NCBI RefSeq assembly: GCF_000758625.1
Contig: NZ_CP009283.1
Coordinates: 6,900,501-6,964,500 of the forward strand
Direction: 5' to 3'
Length of the DNA stretch: 64,000 nt
Source of the DNA: Paenibacillus sp. FSL R7-0273
GTDB lineage: Bacteria; Bacillota; Bacilli; Paenibacillales; Paenibacillaceae
Of the stretch, positions 16,387 to 24,843 are shown piece after piece (positions within the stretch are counted from its first letter, which is position 1; every line of letters starts with the position of its first letter). The notes beneath the pieces are model-generated. The model made no database searches, was not told where the DNA came from, and worked only from the letters and a program-made list of their open reading frames with translations. The translations under genes were made by a program, and so were the position numbers.

Positions 16387-17952
16387 ATGAGTACAGATAA
16401 TCAGACACGGAATAACGGTTCACATGGTCTTCCCCAATTTCCGGAATCCCTGTGGAGAGGCACCACGGAGCTGCCTGCTTTTCCGAGGCTTGCGGAAGAT
16501 CATGTTACAGATGTAGCCATTGTGGGGGCGGGGATTACCGGAATTACAGCAGCTTATCTGCTTAGCAAGGAAGGCTATAAGGTTACCCTGCTGGAAGCCG
16601 GTGAAGTGCTTGGCGGAACGACCGGATTTACCAGCGCCAAAATCACGGCCCAGCACGGGATGATCTATGCTGATCTGGTGAAGAATTTCGGGGAGGAGCA
16701 GGCCTGGGCCTACTACCAGTCGAACAGCGAGGCGATGAAGTGGATGATCCGCACAGCCGAAGAGCTTGAGCTTTCCTGCGGCATGCATCCTGAGGATGCC
16801 TACCTGTATGCGGACAAAGACGATGAGAAGACGCTGAAGCAGCTGGAGCAGGAGTTCGAAGCCTATCAGAAGCTTGGGATACCGGGAGAATGGCTGGAGC
16901 ATATTCCGCTGCCCCTGATGGTAGCCGGAGCCATCCGGCTGCCGGAGCAGGCCCGCTTTCATCCCCTGCATTATCTGAAGGGAATGCTGCAGTTCGTGCT
17001 GGATAAGGGCGGTGTGGTCTACGAGCACACCATGATCGGCGAAAAGGTGGACAAGGGAGACCGGATTACACTGTACACCGAAGGCAGTGAACATCAAATC
17101 CGCTGCCGGCATGCGGTTTCCGCCTCTCATTTCCCGTTCTATGACGGCGGCGGGCTGTATTTCTCACGCCTGCATGCGGAGCGCTCCTATTGTCTTGCGG
17201 TCCAGCCGGAAACGGATTTTGCCGGCGGAATGTATCTGAGTGCAGGAGAGCCTACCCGCTCGCTGCGTGCCGTGGAATGGAACGGGCAAAGCCTTGTCAT
17301 CGTAGGCGGAGAGAATCATAAGACCGGACAAGGCATCTGTACGTTCGGGCATTACGAGAATCTGGAGCTGTTCGCGGGCGGGCTGCTGGGAAGCAGGCAG
17401 ATTCCGTACCGCTGGTCGACCCAGGATCTTATCACGCTGGACAAGGTTCCTTATATCGGCAAGCCTGATGAGGATGAAGAGATTTATATCGCTACCGGCT
17501 ACGGGAAATGGGGCATGACGAACGGCACGCTGGCGGCACAGATCATCACAGACCAGATTATGGGCCGTGCGAACCGCTACAGCGGGCTGTATGATCCGTC
17601 CCGTTTCAAGGCGCGCCCGTCGATTAAGAACTTCATTGTACAGAACGCCAATGTCGCCAAGGAGCTGGTGGCCGGTAAGGTGGAGATTGTCCGCAAGAAG
17701 ACAAGTGAGCTCGGAGCCGATGAAGGGGCTGTTGTTTTCCATGACGGCAAGCGGGCCGGCGCCTACCGCGATCCTGAGGGCAAGCTGCATCTGGTGGACC
17801 GCACCTGTACCCATATGGGCTGTGAATGCGAGTGGAACAACGCGGAACGCTCCTGGGACTGTCCTTGCCACGGCTCCCGGTTCTCCTATGAAGGTGATGT
17901 GCTGGAAGGGCCGGCTACCGTACCGCTGACCAAGCTTGAAGCAGAGGCCTGA
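16387..17952 (+). CDS. FAD-dependent oxidoreductase with C-terminal Rieske [2Fe-2S] domain
   Basis: A 521-residue cytoplasmic flavoprotein. A DAO-type fold begins with the FAD-binding DVAIVGAGITGITAAYLLSKEGYKV (about 37-61) and runs to residue about 400. The C-terminal Rieske domain (about 425-515) carries CTHMGC and CPCHG, the two Cys and two His cluster ligands. This fusion class is common in bacilli, but its physiological substrate is not established; amine or amino-acid oxidation coupled to an electron carrier is a family-level guess. Start ATG is preceded by GGAGGGATCATAGG. A strong bidirectional terminator follows. Confidence 0.9.
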   Translation: MSTDNQTRNNGSHGLPQFPESLWRGTTELPAFPRLAEDHVTDVAIVGAGITGITAAYLLSKEGYKVTLLEAGEVLGGTTGFTSAKITAQHGMIYADLVKNFGEEQAWAYYQSNSEAMKWMIRTAEELELSCGMHPEDAYLYADKDDEKTLKQLEQEFEAYQKLGIPGEWLEHIPLPLMVAGAIRLPEQARFHPLHYLKGMLQFVLDKGGVVYEHTMIGEKVDKGDRITLYTEGSEHQIRCRHAVSASHFPFYDGGGLYFSRLHAERSYCLAVQPETDFAGGMYLSAGEPTRSLRAVEWNGQSLVIVGGENHKTGQGICTFGHYENLELFAGGLLGSRQIPYRWSTQDLITLDKVPYIGKPDEDEEIYIATGYGKWGMTNGTLAAQIITDQIMGRANRYSGLYDPSRFKARPSIKNFIVQNANVAKELVAGKVEIVRKKTSELGADEGAVVFHDGKRAGAYRDPEGKLHLVDRTCTHMGCECEWNNAERSWDCPCHGSRFSYEGDVLEGPATVPLTKLEAEA

Positions 17953-17967
17953 TAAGGCCGCATATAC

Positions 17968-18018
17968 AAAGACAGGGATGCCCTCAGGCCGTTATGGCCG
18001 GGGCATCCCTGTCTTTTA
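17968..18018. terminator. Bidirectional terminator between convergent oxidoreductase and MMPL genes
   Basis: AAAGACAGGGATGCC pairs with GGCATCCCTGTCTTT, with a smaller GGCC stem inside. T-runs occur on both strands. Confidence 0.88.
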
Positions 18019-18056
18019 GTTTGGCGGACAGTCTGCCTGGTTAGGCATCTGCCGGA

Positions 18057-20279
18057 TTATTGCACGCCTTTTTCCGGACGCGGCTCTTCATGCTTGCCGG
18101 GCCAGAACGCCCAGCGGCCGCAGAGCATCGTGATCGCCGGTACCAGAAACGGCCGGACGATGAAGGTGTCGAGCAGCACCCCGATTGCAGTGATGATACC
18201 GAACTGCACCAGCACCTGAATCGGCAGACTGGCCAGCACGGCGAAGGTGCCAGCCAGAATCAGCCCCGCGGAGGTGATGACCGAGCTGGTCTCATTCACC
18301 CCTTCGGCAATCGCCTGCTTCAGCGGCATCACCTTACGCTTTTTCCAGATGCTTGAGATCATGAAGATGTTATAATCCTCGCCCAGCGCAACCAGGAAGA
18401 CGAACGAATACAGCGGAATAGCCCCCTGGATCGCATCTGCACCCAGCACATAATGAATAATAATCCAGCCCAGGCCGAGTGCAGAGAAGAACGAAAGAAT
18501 AACAGTGCCCACCAGATAGACGGTTGCCGTCACCGAGCGCAGGTAGGCCAGCAGCAGCAGGGTAATCAAGCCGATAACGACCGGGATAATGAGGTCTGTA
18601 TCACGCTCGCCCAGCACTTTTGTATCGTACTGGGTGGCTGTCTGTCCGCTGACCCACACGCTGTCCTGGGCCTGCGCTTCTTCAAAGCCCGATTCTACCA
18701 GCGCCTGCTCCACTGTATTCAGCAGGGCCGGAATATGGCTCATCGCCTCCAGGGAATAAGGATTATCCTTGAATTCCAGATCGAAGCCGATAATCTGCGG
18801 ATTAACGGCCCCCTGCTGCGGATCGGATACGGTATCGACATAGGACAGTCCGCCGAGAATGACTTTGAAATCCTCTCCGCTCACCTGACCCTTCGTATCA
18901 ATCATCAGCTTGGCCGGAGCCAGCTCTCCGGGTGAGAACTGCGTGCCGATCAGATCAAAGCCTTGCCGGGATTCCATATCCTCAGGGAAGGAAGAGAGAA
19001 GATCATACGTAAACTTAACATTCGTGGAGAAGGAAGCCAATATTCCCAGGCCGATAATCGTTACAGCTACAATCGTCCAGGGGCGGGAAACCACCAGGCC
19101 GCCAATTCCTTTGCGACCGGTCTTGTGCGGCTTCGGCTTCGGAGCCGGCTTACCCTTGGCTCTGGCCCGCTCCTCCTCCATCTGCGGGGTACGGGGCACA
19201 AACGGGAAGAACGACATCCGCCCGAAGATGGCCAGCAGCGCCGGCACCAGCGTCAGGCTGGCAATACCCATAATCAGAATGGATACGCTGAACGGAATAG
19301 CGAACCGGTGATACGCCCCGTATTTGGCCAGCAGCAGGGCGAACAGCGCCATCACAACGGTAAAGCCGCTCATGGCAATCGCTCCGGAGGAGTGGCTGAT
19401 CGAGCTCAGCAGAGCCCGCCCTTTGTTCTCCTCTACCTTGAGCATCTGACGGAATCTTGAAATCAGGAACAGACAATAATCGGTTCCTGCACCGAACAGC
19501 AGCACGGTCATTATGGAGATCGCCTGTGAATCTACAGTGATCCAGCCCTCCCGGGCCATCAAACCGAGCAGCGGGCTTGTTACCCCGTAAGCAAAGCCTA
19601 CAGCCACCAGCGGAATCAGCGCCAGAATCGGCGAACGGTAGATCAGCAGCAGGAATACGAGCACCAGAATTACGGTTGCAATCAGCAAGGACACGTCGGC
19701 ATCCTCAAACAAGCCTGTCGCATCAATCGAAATCCCGACCGGACCGGATACGCGCAGGCTCAGTTCGCCGCTGTCCACACCTGCTGCAGCCGGGTCACTG
19801 CCTGTCTCCTCACGGACCAGCGTCTTCAGCTCGGTAATACCTTCCCCCAGCTTATCACTATCCGCTGACTTGTCGAACAGCACCGGAGTAACCAGTGTGC
19901 TGCGGTCCTCCGACAATGAAGCCTGCAGCGCCTGCGGAGGCAGCTGGCCCAGCGGAGGCACAAAATTCTGATGGGGCAGCGGCTCCTGCTCCAGCTTGCC
20001 GTACAGGGCAATAATATGTACTAAATCCTCCTCGGACAATCCCCCGTCGCGGTGCCACACCAGCAGTGCAGGCACACCGCTGCCGCCCGGGAATTCCTGA
20101 TCCGCAACAGCCGCCGCCTGGACCGACTGCGAGGACTCCGGCAGATTCTGTGCATTGTTCACCACCTGTGAATTAACGGAAGGCCATAGCAGTGTAAGCA
20201 CTCCTACCAGCACAATCCAGATCAGCAAAGTGATCCATTTGGTCTTGCGTCCCGCCACCCATTTCCCGTAGCCCGACAT
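18057..20279 (-). CDS. MMPL/RND-family transporter (YdfJ-like)
   Basis: A 740-residue membrane exporter of the MMPL branch of the RND superfamily. It has the two-fold layout: a helix at about 14-33, a large extracellular loop (about 40-180), a six-helix block with GAGTDYCLFLISRFRQ, then a second loop (about 400-530) and a second block with VALGEDYNIFMISSIWKK. Both paired Gly-x-Asp-Tyr motifs are family signatures for proton coupling. Family substrates range from lipids to hydrophobic drugs; none can be inferred here. AAAGGATG lies 8 nt before the ATG. It is probably monocistronic. Confidence 0.92.
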   Translation of the reverse strand: MSGYGKWVAGRKTKWITLLIWIVLVGVLTLLWPSVNSQVVNNAQNLPESSQSVQAAAVADQEFPGGSGVPALLVWHRDGGLSEEDLVHIIALYGKLEQEPLPHQNFVPPLGQLPPQALQASLSEDRSTLVTPVLFDKSADSDKLGEGITELKTLVREETGSDPAAAGVDSGELSLRVSGPVGISIDATGLFEDADVSLLIATVILVLVFLLLIYRSPILALIPLVAVGFAYGVTSPLLGLMAREGWITVDSQAISIMTVLLFGAGTDYCLFLISRFRQMLKVEENKGRALLSSISHSSGAIAMSGFTVVMALFALLLAKYGAYHRFAIPFSVSILIMGIASLTLVPALLAIFGRMSFFPFVPRTPQMEEERARAKGKPAPKPKPHKTGRKGIGGLVVSRPWTIVAVTIIGLGILASFSTNVKFTYDLLSSFPEDMESRQGFDLIGTQFSPGELAPAKLMIDTKGQVSGEDFKVILGGLSYVDTVSDPQQGAVNPQIIGFDLEFKDNPYSLEAMSHIPALLNTVEQALVESGFEEAQAQDSVWVSGQTATQYDTKVLGERDTDLIIPVVIGLITLLLLAYLRSVTATVYLVGTVILSFFSALGLGWIIIHYVLGADAIQGAIPLYSFVFLVALGEDYNIFMISSIWKKRKVMPLKQAIAEGVNETSSVITSAGLILAGTFAVLASLPIQVLVQFGIITAIGVLLDTFIVRPFLVPAITMLCGRWAFWPGKHEEPRPEKGVQ

Positions 20280-20424
20280 CCTTGTTCATCCTTTCTTTGC
20301 CCGCTTCACCCCTAAAAATGAGCCGCGGGTCATTTTATCATCCTTATCATATATACCCTGAAAATTTTAAGCAAATCCTTTTTTTGAAAATGGAATTTCA
20401 ACTTCAGCTTTGCCACTCTCCGCC

Positions 20425-20462
20425 AAATAAAAACACCGCTCCCCACAAATGGGGGAGCGGTG
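20425..20462 (-). terminator. Terminator of the MarR-ABC exporter operon
   Basis: On the minus strand CACCGCTCCCC pairs with GGGGAGCGGTG and is followed by TTTTTATTT. It lies 28 nt after the stop codon at 20490. Confidence 0.9.
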
Positions 20463-20489
20463 CCGGTAAAGAGTTATATAAGGCGTAAT

Positions 20490-22388
20490 TTAGCCTGCAT
20501 CAGGCAGGTCATCGCCGGAGAACTGGCTGTTATAGAGGTCGGCATAGAAGCCGCCCTGCTCCAGCAGCTCGACGTGAGTGCCTTTTTCAATTACACTGCC
20601 CTGGTTCATGACCAGAATGAGATCGGCATCGCGGATCGTCGACAGCCGGTGGGCAATCACGAAGCTCGTTCTGCCGGTCATCAGCGTCTTCATCGCCTTC
20701 TGGATCTGCACTTCAGTCCGTGTATCGACGCTGCTGGTCGCTTCATCCAGAATCAGAATGGACGGATCAGCCAGAATGGCCCGGGCAATGGTCAGCAGCT
20801 GCTTCTGTCCCTGGGAAATATTCGACGCCTCCTCATTCAGGATCGTATCATAGCCAAGCGGCAGCGTACGGATGAAGTGGTCGGCATGAGCTGCCTTGGC
20901 TGCGCGTACGACATCAGCCTCCGTAGCACCTTCTCTGCCGTATGCGATATTATCACGGATCGTGCCGTTGAACAGCCAGGTATCCTGCAGGACCATCCCG
21001 AATTTGCTGCGCAGCTCGCTGCGCTTCATCTCGGTTATGTTCACACCGTCAATGACGATCTCGCCGCCGCTGATTTCATAGAACCGCATCAGCAGGTTAA
21101 TCAGCGTCGTTTTACCGGCGCCGGTCGGTCCGACAATCGCAATCGTCTGTCCCGGCTCGACGCTGATATTCATGTCTTCAATCAGGATCGCATCCGGCTT
21201 GTAGCCGAACTTCACATGACGGAATTCAACAGCACCCTCTTCAGCGCCGGCGGCAGGCTTAGCACGCGATACTGCGGTTTCGGGAACTTCCTCCTCTTCG
21301 TCGAGCAGCTCAAAGACACGCTCAGCTGAAGCAATCGTCGACTGAATGATGTTGGCTATATTTGCTGTCTGGGTAATCGGCATTGTGAACTGGCGCGAAT
21401 ATTGGATAAAGGCCTGGATATCACCTACTTCAATTGCCTTGCGGGTTACAAAAATTCCGCCGACTACACAGACAAGCACGTAGCCAAGGTTACCGATGAA
21501 CATCATCAGCGGCATGATCATCCCGGACATGAACTGCGAACGCCAGCCGGAGTTGTACAGATCATCGTTGATTTTGTTGAAATCGCTGAGCGACTGCTGC
21601 TCACGGCCGAAAGCCTTGACGATCCGGTGTCCGGTATACATTTCCTCAACATGGCCGTTCAGCTGGCCCAGTGATTTCTGCTGGCCGATGAAGTACCCCT
21701 GGGAACGCTTTGTGATCGCCATAATAACCACGAAGCTCAGCGGCAGAGTGATGATTGTAATCAGGGTCAGCCATGGGCTGATCGTCAGCATCATGATGAT
21801 AACCCCGATAATCGTCACGATGGACGTGATCAGCTGCGTCAAGCTCTGCTGGAGCGTTGTACTGATGTTATCCACATCATTCGTTGCCCGGCTGAGGATT
21901 TCCCCGTGGGTACGCGAATCAAAATATTTAAGCGGCAGCCGCTCCAGCTTGCTGTTAACCTGCTCCCGCATATCAAAGACAACCTTTTGCGCTACTCCGG
22001 CCATTACATACTGCTGTACGTAGCTGAATACAGAGCTGAACAGGTACAATCCGCCGAGGATAAGCAGAATATTATTCACATAACCAAAATCAATGGCTGC
22101 ACCCGGCACACCCGTCAGCATTCCGTAGGCGCCCTCGAACAGCTTGGTGGTCGCCTTCCCCATTACCTTCGGGCTGAAGATGCTGAATACGGTACTGGCT
22201 ATAGCCGTAATTAAGACGATGAGCAGCTGCACCTGGCGCGGACGCAGGTACGTGATCAGCCGGCGGAGCGTGCCCTTGAAATCCTTGGCCTTCTCCGGAG
22301 GCATCCCCATGCCGGGGCCGCCGTGTCCAGGGCCGAAGCCGCCGCCGCGCCGCGCCGGAGGCTTCACTTGCTGATTTCTTTCACTCAT
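20490..22388 (-). CDS. ABC exporter half-transporter (permease plus ATPase), YfiC-like
   Basis: A 632-residue type-IV exporter subunit. A Gly/Pro-rich N-terminal extension (about 10-32, with GGGFGPGHGGPGMGMPP) precedes six transmembrane helices (about 50-345). The nucleotide-binding domain follows, with Walker A GPTGAGKTT, signature NISQGQKQ (Ser-Gln-Gly-Gln instead of SGGQ), Walker B ILILDEATSSVD and the H-loop AHRLST. Its ATG overlaps the preceding ABC gene's TGA by four bases, so the two subunits probably form a heterodimer. A MarR regulator heads the operon, which suggests inducible drug or lipid export. Confidence 0.93.
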   Translation of the reverse strand: MSERNQQVKPPARRGGGFGPGHGGPGMGMPPEKAKDFKGTLRRLITYLRPRQVQLLIVLITAIASTVFSIFSPKVMGKATTKLFEGAYGMLTGVPGAAIDFGYVNNILLILGGLYLFSSVFSYVQQYVMAGVAQKVVFDMREQVNSKLERLPLKYFDSRTHGEILSRATNDVDNISTTLQQSLTQLITSIVTIIGVIIMMLTISPWLTLITIITLPLSFVVIMAITKRSQGYFIGQQKSLGQLNGHVEEMYTGHRIVKAFGREQQSLSDFNKINDDLYNSGWRSQFMSGMIMPLMMFIGNLGYVLVCVVGGIFVTRKAIEVGDIQAFIQYSRQFTMPITQTANIANIIQSTIASAERVFELLDEEEEVPETAVSRAKPAAGAEEGAVEFRHVKFGYKPDAILIEDMNISVEPGQTIAIVGPTGAGKTTLINLLMRFYEISGGEIVIDGVNITEMKRSELRSKFGMVLQDTWLFNGTIRDNIAYGREGATEADVVRAAKAAHADHFIRTLPLGYDTILNEEASNISQGQKQLLTIARAILADPSILILDEATSSVDTRTEVQIQKAMKTLMTGRTSFVIAHRLSTIRDADLILVMNQGSVIEKGTHVELLEQGGFYADLYNSQFSGDDLPDAG

Positions 22389-24154
22389 GCTATTTCCTCC
22401 TCTGACAACTGCGAGGATACAATCTCGCGGTACACTTCGCTATTCTCCATCAGCTCGCGGTGATTGCCGATGCCTGCCACCCGGCCTTCATCCAGCACAA
22501 TAATCCGGTCAGCGTCCATAACGGTGCTGACCCGCTGTGCAACGATCAGTACGGTCGATTCCGTGGTCTCCTCCTTCAGGGCAGCGCGCAGCTTGGCATC
22601 TGTCTTGAAGTCAAGTGCGGAGAAGCTGTCATCGAACAGGTATACTTCCGGCTTGCGGACCAGAGCCCGGGCAATCGACAGCCGCTGCTTCTGGCCGCCG
22701 GAGACATTGCTGCCGCCCTGGGCAATCTGCGAGCCGAAGCCTTCCTGCATCGCCGATACGAAATCATAAGCCTGGGCCACCTTGGCTGCATGAAGGATCT
22801 CTTCATCGGTTGCATCGTCTTTTCCGTAACGGATATTCTCATTAATCGTTCCGGTGAACAGTACAGCCTTTTGCGGAATATAGCCGATCTTGCTGCGCAG
22901 ATCCTCCTGCGTCATCTCACGGACATCCACGCCGTCTACACGTACAGCCCCTTCAATAACATCATAGAACCGCGGGATCATGCTGAGCAGCGTGGATTTA
23001 CCTGAGCCGGTACCGCCGATAATAGCAGTAATCTCACCCGGCCGGGCGCTGAAGCTGATGCCGGACAGCGCCGGCTGCTCCGCTCCCGGATAAGAGAAGG
23101 AGACGTTGTCGAACTCTACATAGCCGCGCAGGCCGTCGCGCCCATCCAGCTTGGTGGCATCTGACGTAGCCAGAAGGTCTCCGGCTGTCGGATCAATAAT
23201 TTCCGGCTTCATGTCAAGCACCTCATTGATCCGCAGTGCCGAGGCGGAGGCCCGGGGAATCAGTACAAACATCATGGAAACCATAATCAGGGAGAACATA
23301 ATCTGCATTGCATATTGGATAAAGGCCATCAGTGAGCCGACCTGCAGGTCGCCGTCACCGATCCGGATACCGCCGTAATACAGAATACCAATCATCGAGA
23401 AATTCATCACCAGCATCATGATAGGCATCAGGCCGGCCATGATTTTGTTAACCTTAATCGCTGTATCCGTGAGATCCTTATTGGCTGCAGTAAAGCGTCT
23501 GTTCTCATGCTCAATCCGGTTAAAGGAACGGATAACCCGGATACCGGTCAGATGCTCACGCAGCACCCGGTTCAGGTTGTCCAGCTTCACCTGGATCGCT
23601 TTGAACAGCGGCAGGCCCTTCATTCCGATCAGGAAAATCGCTCCAACAAGCACCGGAATGACAATGACAAAGATCAGGGACAGCTTGGCATCCTCGGATA
23701 CCGCCATAATAATCCCCCCGATCATCATCATCGGAGCGCCGACCATCATGCGCAGCATCATAGTCAATACAGTCTGAACCTGTGTAATATCGTTAGTAGT
23801 GCGGGTAATCAGTGAGGCAGTACCCAGCTTATCAAACTCATGCAGTGTAAAATTCTCCACATGCTCAAACATCCGTGAACGGGTATTTCTGCCGAAGCCT
23901 GCAGCCACCTTGGCCGACAGATAACTGGCAATTACCGAACACAGCGCACCGCCGCCGGCAACCAGCAGCATGTAACCGCCGATTCTCCAGATATAGGAGC
24001 GGTCTCCCTCCACAATCCCCTTATCCACAATGTCAGACATCAGGGTTGGAAGGTACAGGTCACCCATGGATTGCAGAAAGACCAGAATCAGTACCGCTGC
24101 TACGCCCCACCGAAAGGGTCTCAGTCCCTTTAACAATTTAATCAATCTTCTCAT
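22385..24154 (-). CDS. ABC exporter half-transporter (permease plus ATPase), YfiB-like
   Basis: The partner half-transporter, 589 residues. Six membrane helices (about 15-310) are followed by an ATPase domain with Walker A GGTGSGKST and a canonical signature NVSGGQKQ. The Walker B segment reads VYLFDDSFSALD, with Asp where the catalytic Glu normally lies, and AQRVST stands at the H-loop position where His is usual. Such degenerate residues mark the non-hydrolysing site of heterodimeric exporters. The ATG at 24154 overlaps the MarR gene by 17 nt. GGAG lies very close to that ATG, and a TTG at 24145 is better spaced, so the exact start is unsure. Confidence 0.92.
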   Translation of the reverse strand: MRRLIKLLKGLRPFRWGVAAVLILVFLQSMGDLYLPTLMSDIVDKGIVEGDRSYIWRIGGYMLLVAGGGALCSVIASYLSAKVAAGFGRNTRSRMFEHVENFTLHEFDKLGTASLITRTTNDITQVQTVLTMMLRMMVGAPMMMIGGIIMAVSEDAKLSLIFVIVIPVLVGAIFLIGMKGLPLFKAIQVKLDNLNRVLREHLTGIRVIRSFNRIEHENRRFTAANKDLTDTAIKVNKIMAGLMPIMMLVMNFSMIGILYYGGIRIGDGDLQVGSLMAFIQYAMQIMFSLIMVSMMFVLIPRASASALRINEVLDMKPEIIDPTAGDLLATSDATKLDGRDGLRGYVEFDNVSFSYPGAEQPALSGISFSARPGEITAIIGGTGSGKSTLLSMIPRFYDVIEGAVRVDGVDVREMTQEDLRSKIGYIPQKAVLFTGTINENIRYGKDDATDEEILHAAKVAQAYDFVSAMQEGFGSQIAQGGSNVSGGQKQRLSIARALVRKPEVYLFDDSFSALDFKTDAKLRAALKEETTESTVLIVAQRVSTVMDADRIIVLDEGRVAGIGNHRELMENSEVYREIVSSQLSEEEIA

Positions 24155-24632
24155 CTCCGTTCATTTGTAACAGGTCCAAATCCGGCCGCGGATTCTCTTC
24201 GATGAATGTCTGTACCTTCATCAGCAGGTCTGCTAGAAGGTTGCTCTCTTCTTCACCCAAATATTCCACCAGCTTACCCAGTGAAGCGTCCATATGACTC
24301 CGCGCTTTTCTGGTCACAACCCTGCCCTGCTCCGTCAGCCGGATACGCACTACTCTGCGGTCAGAAGGATCCGGCTGGCGCTCTACCATGTCTTTGGCCT
24401 CGAGGCTATTAATCAGCTGAGTAACCGTAGGAGGCGTGATTTCCAGGAGCCTGCTGATTTCGGAAACCTTAAGCCCCTCCTCCGGAGAGCGTGATTTCCT
24501 GGCGAGGCATATCAATAAAGTCAGTTCACTCGGCTTATGGCCGTCTACCGTCTGATGCACATGTGCTTTGCGCAGCTGCCGCAGGGCCATAAACAGCCGT
24601 TGTGCGACTGGATTTTCGTTGTTTACCCCAAT
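24138..24632 (-). CDS. MarR-family regulator with probable ATT start codon
   Basis: A winged-helix repressor heading the ABC exporter operon. The core reads ELTLLICLARKS, then VSEISRLLEITPPTVTQLINSLEAKDMVERQPDPSDRRVVRIRLTEQG, the MarR DNA-binding wing. The first ATG in frame (24590) has no ribosome site. Fourteen codons upstream, GGAGG with an 8-nt spacer positions an ATT (24630-24632) that starts a natural N-terminus (GVNNENPVAQRLFMALRQLR). ATT is a rare initiation codon known from infC. Two palindromes and a consensus promoter upstream indicate autoregulation. The family assignment is firm; the start codon is an inference. Confidence 0.85.
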   Translation of the reverse strand: MGVNNENPVAQRLFMALRQLRKAHVHQTVDGHKPSELTLLICLARKSRSPEEGLKVSEISRLLEITPPTVTQLINSLEAKDMVERQPDPSDRRVVRIRLTEQGRVVTRKARSHMDASLGKLVEYLGEEESNLLADLLMKVQTFIEENPRPDLDLLQMNGDEKID

Positions 24633-24650
24633 GGTTTCCGCCTCCTCATT

Positions 24651-24667
24651 TTAGTTAGGCTTACTAA
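24651..24667. promoter_or_regulatory. Probable MarR operator, proximal copy
   Basis: TTAGT-TAGGCTT-ACTAA is a palindrome with the AGG/CT core shared by the second site at 24686-24700. It lies in the leader between promoter and start codon. Confidence 0.6.
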
Positions 24668-24685
24668 TAATTAAATACAATATTA

Positions 24686-24700
24686 ATTAGGCTACCTAAT
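24686..24700. promoter_or_regulatory. Probable MarR operator overlapping the transcription start
   Basis: ATTAGG-CTA-CCTAAT is a palindrome directly downstream of, and abutting, the -10 box. Binding here would block initiation. It shares its core with the palindrome at 24651-24667. Confidence 0.65.
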
Positions 24701-24727
24701 TATATTTTTCGCCTACTCCTTTGTCAA
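24699..24727 (-). promoter_or_regulatory. Consensus sigma-A promoter of the MarR-ABC operon
   Basis: On the minus strand a perfect TTGACA (24722-24727) and a perfect TATAAT (24699-24704) are 17 nt apart. A promoter this strong with operators on top suits a repressed operon. Confidence 0.88.
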
Positions 24728-24785
24728 TTCCCAAATCCGCTTACAAGTATTACAGAACTGCGAACAGCTCTGTGCAGCTGCGACA

Positions 24786-24821
24786 CAAAAACTCCCCTGC
24801 CCGGTATGGCAGAGGAGTCTG
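24786..24821 (-). terminator. Terminator of the XRE-TPR regulator gene
   Basis: On the minus strand ACTCCTCTGCC pairs with GGCAGGGGAGT and is followed by TTTTTGT. Confidence 0.85.
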
Positions 24822-24843
24822 ATAAATAATCTGTATTGCCGTG

